Source: Archivesica marissinica
Lineage: Eukaryota; Mollusca; Bivalvia; Venerida; Vesicomyidae
NCBI GenBank assembly: GCA_014843695.1
Contig: CM026398.1
Span: forward strand, 19,566,683 to 19,630,682
Reading direction: 5' to 3'
Length of the DNA: 64,000 nucleotides
A model generated the notes under the pieces. That model had not been told where the DNA came from. It saw only the letters and a program-made list of their open reading frames with translations, and made no database searches. A program made the translations under genes and the position numbers. Of this stretch, positions 56,441 to 64,000 are shown in pieces. The stretch's first letter is position 1, and every line of letters begins with the position of its first letter.

Positions 56441-56934
56441 AGACTATAAGCATATTTCATGTATTAGGGATCCCCAAAAACAACTGCCAGGATTTTATCA
56501 AAGGATGTAGGTGGTCAACTAGTTTGTTGTTTCTTTTTACCTTGTGGCCTCAACTGATCCAAATGTAAAACATACTAAAAGTCAGTGGTGATCGAGAAGT
56601 TTGATTTAATTCTGTCTATTTGCTTCAAAAGTGACAGCTAGAGATCTAGGTGTGTGATGGATTAACCTTATATTGCAGATCTTGGTAGATCTCAACAACA
56701 TGAGAACGCTTCTTTCACCAATGTGTATACAATTCTACTTATCGGTTTTGGAAAATGTCGTTTAAAATGTGTATTATTTAATCTGACCATTAATGTTGCC
56801 CTTTTTCTTGAAAAAACAACCATGATAAAAGTAAAAATGAAATTCCCCGTAAAATGTGTATGTATTCTCGCGACTTTAATACCTATTGCCTCCGTCTCAG
56901 AACAATACCACAGAACCACACACCAATAACATTT

Positions 56935-57235
56935 GCCTCAAACATCACATCTTCAACCATACCCTGGACCCACAACATCTCAGAAACCCCCATCCCCCTC
57001 ACCCCCTGGAACCCCATTCCCTCACCCCCTGGAACCCCATCCCCCCACCCCCTGGAACCCCATCCCCCTCACCACCTGGAACCACACCCCTGGAACCCAT
57101 CCCCCTCACTACATCCCCCTCACCCCCTGGAACCCCATCCCCCTCAGCCCCCTGAACGCACCCCCCTGGAACCCATCCCCTCAGCCCCCTGGAACCCCAT
57201 CCCCCTCAGCCCCCTGGAACCGCACCTACAGTCAT
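56935..57235. repeat. C-rich tandem repeat CCCCCTGGAACCCCATCCCC
   Basis: About eleven units of 22-28 bp give proline-rich spurious plus-strand frames. A related run of CACCCCACCCC lies at 57765-57815. Confidence 0.9.
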
Positions 57236-57239
57236 TCGT

Positions 57240-59160
57240 CCTGATGATTCTACTAATGCAACATCCATGTGTAAGTGTTCATAGTCATTGCAACATATAG
57301 TTAACTAATTAATTATTATCATCATCATCATCATCAACAAGTAGTTGCTGCTCTATTCTACGATCATCAGCCCGTGTCAGCACATTACATAGCAAGTCAA
57401 GAAACAACATCATGGCGTTTTATCTATACTTCGTACCTTCCTGGTACCTCGATTATATTTACTTTATTTTAGAAACAAATCTGTATGATTGGGTACCCTT
57501 AAATGTCATGCAAATTGAGTTTGTTATCTTAATCACTTGAAACTCAATGGATTTTGAAAGGACTTGAAAGAGACTTTTACTGACGTATGCCGTGACTCAT
57601 TACAAGTAACTTAGGTTTTAATCAACTGAAAGACATTTACAGACGTATGCCATAAAACAATCACATGATTTTAAATTTAATGTACTGAAAATCGAGGGAC
57701 TTTTACATAATTATGTGATGAACAAAAATATAATTACTCTCTAGGTGTACATCATTACACATCCCTCCACCCCACCCCACCCCACCCCACCCACATCACC
57801 CCAACCCCACACACATAATCAGAATATGCTTCACACATGCATATATGCAAATAATCTTTGATCGAAAGCAGAAACATGTCACACATCTTAAAGCTGATCT
57901 AACAGTGCAACAAATCTATTCACACCATGATTAGGCCTGTCGAAATTGTAGGTTTATCGGTTGTGTGACAGATGTTTGGCTCAGTAGACCAATTCTAAAA
58001 GCAAAAATTGTTCAAAAACTGGTCCGTAAAATGTTTAATTGTATCATAAATTGGTCATAAAGAAGTTCAAAACATGCTTGAAAAACCAGTTCTAAGAACT
58101 TTATTTCATCTCTGCTGGATGACACAATAGCAGATTGACTAATTGGTCTTGGAAGCTAATGAAACAACAAACATGTATAGCAACCCATGTGTGTCGTAAA
58201 CAACTCATTAAATTTCACAAGTTGACCAAATTCAGCGGGTACCAGGTATAGACATCTTGCGTTCCAGACTGGATTATATGTCCTAGAATCAATAGCAAAC
58301 AAAATAGTTATCCTGGGAAGAATCTGTATCTACTTGGTATTTCCATAAAATTGATAGATTCACGTTAGCTAATGGGTTTTTCCTGGGGTTTCCAGTGGGT
58401 TTGAAGCGGATGACAAGTCGAGTATATTATTATAATGTTAATGGGTTGATTACGATCGGTCTCGTATATTAAATTTCTGATTTAACTGCCGTTCATGCAC
58501 TAAATTTCATATGTTATTATCTACTCCGAGATAACGGGCGGCTATATATATACCAAATCGGCACAAACTTATACCGTACAAAAGCAATATATTTCGCTTG
58601 ACGGCTGTAGACGATAAAGGCAATTTAAGGCAACTTTTCATTCTACTTTGTTCCTTTCAAGAACGATCATGTTTTAACCAGTTTTCTTTTATTCTTTACA
58701 ATGAATGATTGAGTTTTCCAAGTGAAAGAAAACTCCATCTTCCACTGTTTTGAAACAGTGAAAGATGGCATTTTCTCCGTCACTGCTTGAGTTTCGTATT
58801 CCTCCGCGGTTGGATCTACTTTTGTATATTAGCGATTTTCTGACAATCATGAACTGTTAATTATAAAGTAATATATTCTAATGAATTTGTTTTGCCTGTA
58901 GTTTTTATTTGTGAAAGCAAATAGAAATTAACTTGAAAAGTATACCAGAACTATTTCTTATTACGGATGTTCACACTAACAGAAGTGGTTGTGTATTGTA
59001 GTGCAATGAGGCTCCCGACGGGGCAGTTAAAATGAATAAAATTTGAAAACAAATATTATATTACCCAAATTCATTGGAAATCATAAAAGAAAAACAAGAT
59101 TTATGTTTATTAGTGTAAGATAGGATTTTATTTCATCTCGTGATCATCGAAATATGTAAA
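57240..59160. other. No gene recognised; hairpin at 58735-58770
   Basis: AT-rich sequence with an inverted repeat CCATCTTCCACTGTTTTG against AAACAGTGAAAGATGG. I see no exon with splice sites that fits Cav1. Confidence 0.45.
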
Positions 59161-59164
59161 CTAA

Positions 59165-59525
59165 TAAACCAAACTGTACATGAGATTAAACCCAACTGTA
59201 CACGAGATAAAACCCAACTGTACCTGAGCTTAAGCACAGCATTTCTGTGCATGAGTTTAAACCCAATTGTTCATGAGCTTAAACCTAACCGTACATAAGG
59301 TTAAACCAATTGTACATTAGTTTAAACCCAACTGCATGACTTTAAACTCAACTGTAAATGAATTAAAACTCAACTGTACATGAGTTTAAACCCAACTGTA
59401 AATGAATTAAAACCCAACTGTACATGAGTATTAAACTCAACTGTACATCAGCTTAAACCCAACTGTACATGCTTTTAAACGAAACGGTATATGAGTTTAA
59501 ACCAACCTGCTGGACATGAGTTTAA
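59165..59525. repeat. 22-bp tandem repeat AAACCCAACTGTACATGAGT
   Basis: About sixteen units with frequent small changes. Confidence 0.9.
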
Positions 59526-60184
59526 TTTGCTATAACTTTTCTTTTTAAATATAGTTTCCTATTAATAAATGGTACCCAATGATACAGTTCCAAATGTTAA
59601 CAAAGACGAATTAATACTCAATGTTGTAATTGTAATGTTTTTGAAAATTTCGATATATTCTCACTTAATGAAAGTGCGGAAAATCTTTCAAAAAGTTATA
59701 GATGTGCTTAAGCATGAAATATATGAAAGGTAGGTCATTTGAAACCTAGCAACAGACAAGGTACCAGAATGATTTATTGACATTTGTACTTACAAATTAG
59801 CACCTCCCAATCTGCAATGAGCCGAACACATAATCTCACTTCAATAATGATCAACAACAATTCGAACAAAAAACATCATAGCAAATGTAGCGCAACATTG
59901 CCTTGCATCATAGCACAAAACTCTTTTCCCAGCATGCCATATCTCTGCCTTATGGCACGCATTTTCAACACCATTTCTAGCGTTTTCGCACCGCCTAACT
60001 AAAAAACAGTGAACAAAATAATACAATAAAATATGAAAATCATAACTACACATGAACATTTACTAGACTCCCTAACAGCAATGAAAACACTGAACATTCA
60101 AGCTCTAACTAGACAATCGCAGCCCACACTATTACCAATAGGCTACAAATACACGCTATAGCTAACTATACTTCTGTAGTACCT

Positions 60185-60426
60185 TTAACCCATTCAACAC
60201 CAAGAAACTGACATGGACTGATCCATGATATTCTTAGACCAAATAAATTAATAAGAAAATTACATTTGGACTAGTTCATTTATCGAAATGGGCAATTTTG
60301 TCTAACAATAGTAAAATTACTGACAAAAAGTGCAGATCCTGATGAGATGGCTCGTCACGAGCCGGCTCATCTGGATCTACACTTTTTGCAAGCCTATTTA
60401 GAGGTCTGCAGTGTTGAAAGGGTTAA
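60185..60426. mobile_element. MITE family 1, copy 3, inserted at a stop codon
   Basis: It is bounded by TTAA, with ends CCCATTCAACACC and CAGTGTTGAAAGGG. Its right-hand TTAA supplies the TAA stop of the small open frame at 60423-60638. A TTAA duplication would keep that stop unchanged. Confidence 0.85.
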
Positions 60427-60638
60427 CTACCAAATCCATACTCAATTTCTCCCGCCAAACTAGTCCTCCCTACTGGTTTCCATCCTTGCATTGCTCCAAA
60501 ACTGGCTGCAAAGTGTGTACTAGTATGCCATGCCGGTTCCTGGCTGCCCTTTTCACATAGAGGAACACATGTGCCTGGGTCTAGTGGTATTTCATATGAA
60601 GAAGTCTTTACAACAGAAACTTGCTCCAAATTAGACAT
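60423..60638 (-). CDS. Possible small intronless gene, 71 codons, function unknown
   Basis: The open frame encodes 71 residues beginning MSNLEQVSVVKTSSYEIPLD and ending GRTSLAGEIEYGFGS. It is not low-complexity and not part of any array. It contains three tryptophans or cysteines in spaced positions (EPAWHTSTHFAASFG, MQGWKPVG) and no obvious signal peptide or membrane helix. Upstream on the same strand is TTATAAAAG (about 60720-60728), about 85 nt before the ATG, a plausible TATA box. The stop codon TAA lies inside the TTAA target site of a MITE. With the MITE removed the stop is unchanged, because TTAA is duplicated. An alternative reading is a first exon with a donor at GGATTTG/GTAGTT. I recognise no family. 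Confidence 0.4.
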   Translation of the reverse strand: MSNLEQVSVVKTSSYEIPLDPGTCVPLCEKGSQEPAWHTSTHFAASFGAMQGWKPVGRTSLAGEIEYGFGS

Positions 60639-60717
60639 CTCACTTGCGACGATAATCTATGGCCTAAATTTGCGGCGTTATAATACACTGGACACAGTTC
60701 TTTCAAGATGGACGCAA

Positions 60718-60730
60718 CTTTTATAAAAGT
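60718..60730 (-). promoter_or_regulatory. Candidate TATA box for the small gene at 60423-60638
   Basis: The minus strand reads TTTATAAAAGTTG, followed about 30 nt later by sequence that could hold the transcription start. Position relative to the ATG is plausible, but no other promoter element is recognised. Confidence 0.3.
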
Positions 60731-60739
60731 TAATGAAAA

Positions 60740-61605
60740 TCCGGATAAACTATCACGTACGCATAGTATTATGATCTGCATTCATTTTGTCCTCTGAAAA
60801 TTATGGTGTATCAACATTTAGGCGTGAAAAAAGTAAGTACACTCATTATTCGAACCGGAACTGCAACCAGAAATAAGCGGTTCATCTCCTATTATATAAC
60901 TATTTACTCTGACTGGTACCTTGTAACCACATAACAATAAGCACACTGAGAGAGAAAAAAAACTAATCAGTAAAGCTTAGCAGTACAATAGCTCATAAAA
61001 GTTGATTATATTTTGAAACAAAGCATATCGAAAATCAATTTACATCCACACATTTTACTGGCAAAATCAAACTGCAACAAGCTTAAAACAGGGCTCATTC
61101 TCGGTCATAATTTTTGGGAGAAGTGAGAAAGCGTGCGGCCTTAAATGGTATTATTTAAGAAATTTCAACAAAACATGATTAAAATACACAGTATGATCAC
61201 TAAATACACCATTTGAATAGAATGAGTGCTTTTAGTGCCACAGTGTATTTTACTGGACACAATTTTACATGAAAATTATATTTAAAAAAATGTTTTCCCC
61301 TTTGATGCAGAAGTTCCCAGGGGGTGAATTCAGGATCCCTAGGGTGACTATATCGTCAATGTCCCCCTCTAGAATGAGCCCTGGCTTAAAGCAATAAAAC
61401 CACAACAGATTGTATAATTTAGCATTAACTGTCTTACAGATGGGTCTATAAACCCATGTCTCATATGTATGCGTGCTATACAAGTGTTTGGAGGGTAATC
61501 GTCAATTATCGAAAGGAACTGATCATTCATCAGAATCAACTGACTGTAAAATCGCTAGCTCACTAAAATGCTTATATGCTTTCCAACGAATAGCCAAATT
61601 TCAAG
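60740..61605. other. No gene recognised
   Basis: AT-rich. A short piece near 61420-61460 resembles the body of SINE family A but is too degraded to call. Confidence 0.45.
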
Positions 61606-61609
61606 CTCA

Positions 61610-62200
61610 CAGTCAGTGGTAGGATGGGACAACTTACTGTGGGTGTAGAGAATTACAAAGCCCTGTGACTGTTATTGAGAAATATTGATGTTCTATTTAG
61701 TTCTTATTTGACGTAAAAATAATTGTTGGCCAAAATTCAAGTTCAAGGTCACTATTCAGGGGTGGTGACTTACTGTGGGTGTAGATAATTGTGGGTGTGG
61801 AGAACTAGTCCACAGATGTGTATGCGACGTTTCAAAGCAATAACATGGGGTGGTATTTGAGAAATAATAATAAACTCCTAGGGGTGGGAACTTACAATAG
61901 AGGCAGAGTATTACTTCTCGGATGTGTATGCAAGGACATTTCAAAGCAATAACATGGGATGGTCTTTGAGAAATAATAATAAACTCCTAGGGGTGGTAAC
62001 TTACAATAGAGGCAGAGAATTACTTCTCGGATGTGTATGCAAGGACATTTCAAAGCAATAACCTTAACGGTTTATGAGAATTTTTGAGTTTTTTATGACG
62101 CATAAATAATTTCTGAAAGTAGACTATTTTTGGCCAAAATTCAAGTTCAAGGTCACTCTTGGGGGTGTGACTTGTTACGGAGGCAATGAACGACCCATAG
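61610..62200. repeat. Tandem repeat of about 110-120 bp, three to five diverged units
   Basis: The cores AACTTACAATAGAGGCAGAG and ATGTGTATGCAAGGACATTT then CAAAGCAATAAC recur. Related motifs (GTGACTTACTGTGGGTGTAG) also occur near 39845-39885. Confidence 0.8.
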
Positions 62201-62689
62201 AAACAGTATGCAAGCTATCTAAGCATATTTGACAGTTTTTAACTAATTGTTGACGGCACTGGTGCCAAAAAGGTGACTGTTTATACACTTTCCACTAAAG
62301 TTGGCGAGGCAAAATCTGCATCAGAAATGAAGTTATTATGTTGCTCAAAATGGTCTGTTATTTAATTAACTCCCCCCCCCCAATCTCCAAACCCTCAAAA
62401 TAGTACACCACACCAATCTGCTACAAGCCACACACATTAAATTCCTTACATGGTGTAAATGTACTATATCATTTATTATTTGTGTGACAGCAGACAGACT
62501 TGTTAAAATCAACAGAAATTGAGAACAAAAAGGTCTCGTAAAAGTATATAGTTTTTCCGTCTAGCCATATAATCATGAACATAGCTCAGTCCCTTAGACC
62601 AACATTAAAGCTTGCTGTTGATTGAAAACCTACATAGCTTTCCACATCTACTTTGTATCAGTCGTAATGTGAGGCCAATACTATTCATT

Positions 62690-63005
62690 TTGTTTAGAAA
62701 ACCTAAAAAAAGTATTTGTTTCATTTAAAAAGTCTATAAAAATGATACAAAAGAATCTGTTTCATTTAGAAAACCTAAAATATTATACAAAAATAGTTGT
62801 TTCATTTAGAAAGTCTAAAAAATGATACAAAAAGAATTCCTGTCATTTCATTTAGAAACATAAAAAGGACAAAAAGAATTCAATTCCTTTAGAAAACATT
62901 TATAATAGTATTTACGTCATTTAGAAAACTTAAATAAATTATGAACAATTATTCACTTCATTCAAAAATCCTAAACAGTGATGCAAAAATAGTTGTTTTA
63001 TTTAG
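62690..63005. repeat. Degenerate repeat of TTTCATTTAGAAAACCTAAA
   Basis: About seven loosely spaced units of about 45 bp. Confidence 0.7.
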
Positions 63006-63454
63006 GAAACCTTTTGTAATGGAATCTGAGAATATTTATTCGGGTCTGTTGCAATAAAACTTTGAACTGGACTATACGCAAAACAAAGAAATGCTCATGA
63101 AATCAGTAACAGCGGCACCGTACATCAACAGTTGAACGTACCTTAAAAATCTTATAATTATATTCAGCTTGATACAGGGTGAGGCAACAATTAAACAAGT
63201 CATAATCACATATGCACATTATATAATTGTACTTCATTTACATGCCACGATTTTGGGCTATAACGGTTACTCAAGATTTTTCCCGCTGATCAAATTACTC
63301 CGATAAAAACTGGCAAATAGCCGTTGCACCTTCCAAAAGTGATAAAAGGAAAAAAGTAATCCGAGTGAGACCATAGTCTTAATTATTGCGAAATACATGA
63401 TGACTTTTGTTCATCATAAACTCCTTTACAGCACAATGACCCAGTTTTAATTCT

Positions 63455-63905
63455 AAGGTATGTGCCATAACTTTATTTATAGTTAAAAGTGAAACTTGAT
63501 ACATAGTAATGCAATTATAAGGTATGTGCCACAACTATATTTATAGTTAAAGTGAAACTTGATACATAATAATGAATGCTGAGGTATGTGCCACAAATAT
63601 ATGTATAGTTAAAGTGAAACTTGATACATAGTAATGCAATGCTAAGGTATGTGCCACAACTATATTTATAGTTAAAGTGAAACTTGAAACATAGTAATGC
63701 AATGCTAAGGTATGTGCCACACATATATGTATAGTTAAAGTGAAACTTGATACATAGTAATGCAATGCTAAGGTATGTGCCACACATATATGTATAGTTA
63801 AAGTGAAACTTGATACATAGTAATGAATGCTAAGGTATATGCCACACATATATGTATAGTTAAAGTGAAACTTGATACATAGTAATGAATGCTAAGGTAT
63901 GGGCC
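63455..63905. repeat. 62-bp tandem repeat, about seven units
   Basis: The core is GCTAAGGTATGTGCCACACA then GTTAAAGTGAAACTTGATAC. Confidence 0.92.
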
Positions 63906-64000
63906 ATAAAACAATTCATTACTTTCTTAAATATTTTTTAAAGTAGAACATACAAGCTACTTCCCTTTATAAATGCGATTGTGAAAACAACAAATTTCTT

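Noticed and set aside
56854..57300. Proline-rich plus-strand frames
   Set aside because: They come from the C-rich 22-28-bp tandem repeat and shift frame freely.
59841..60059. Minus-strand frame after an acceptor-like TTTTTTAG, possibly a second exon of the small gene at 60423
   Set aside because: The phases could join, but the peptide has no recognisable content and a stop is better explained at 60423; support is too weak.

Overview
The window is eukaryotic: AT-rich, full of introns, SINEs, MITEs and minisatellites, with one large multi-exon gene. The encoded protein, the tRNA-derived SINEs and the many short tandem arrays fit a bilaterian invertebrate, most likely a heterodont bivalve mollusc. 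That lineage call is inference; nothing in the window names a species.

The main gene is the 3' half of an L-type voltage-gated calcium channel alpha-1 subunit (Cav1, orthologous to the CACNA1S/C/D/F group), on the minus strand from 46060 down to the stop codon at 3032. I could place 22 exons. Every splice junction has GT..AG ends and every reading phase agrees across junctions, giving about 1,130 codons: domain III from S4, all of domain IV, the EF-hand, pre-IQ and IQ regions, and a long C-terminal tail ending in VYVTTL. Exons for domains I, II and III S1-S3 were not found in the 18 kb upstream of 46060. They must lie outside the window or be too short or divergent for me to see.

Two adjacent 123-nt exons (24797-24919 and 24609-24731) encode alternative versions of the domain IV S4 and S4-S5 linker, separated by a 65-nt intron. 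They look like a mutually exclusive pair.

Nearly every intron carries a minisatellite. Four of these arrays overlap a splicing signal of the neighbouring exon. One has about 26 copies of a 26-bp unit spanning an exon end and its GTAAGT donor (20165-20840). One has nine copies of a 30-bp unit spanning another exon's GTGAGT donor (10283-10560). One has seven copies of the last exon's acceptor (3328-3850). One has about twelve copies of a perfect TACTAAC branch point (4660-5200). This is the most unusual feature of the window.

Other content: a broken Tc1-type (DD34E) transposon with near-perfect terminal inverted repeats (21240-22708); two MITE families with TTAA target duplications; MITEs with TA duplications; at least seven tRNA-derived SINE families; and a possible 71-codon intronless gene at 60423-60638 whose stop codon overlaps a MITE's TTAA site. 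The 46-64 kb region is otherwise tandem arrays and sequence in which I recognise no gene.
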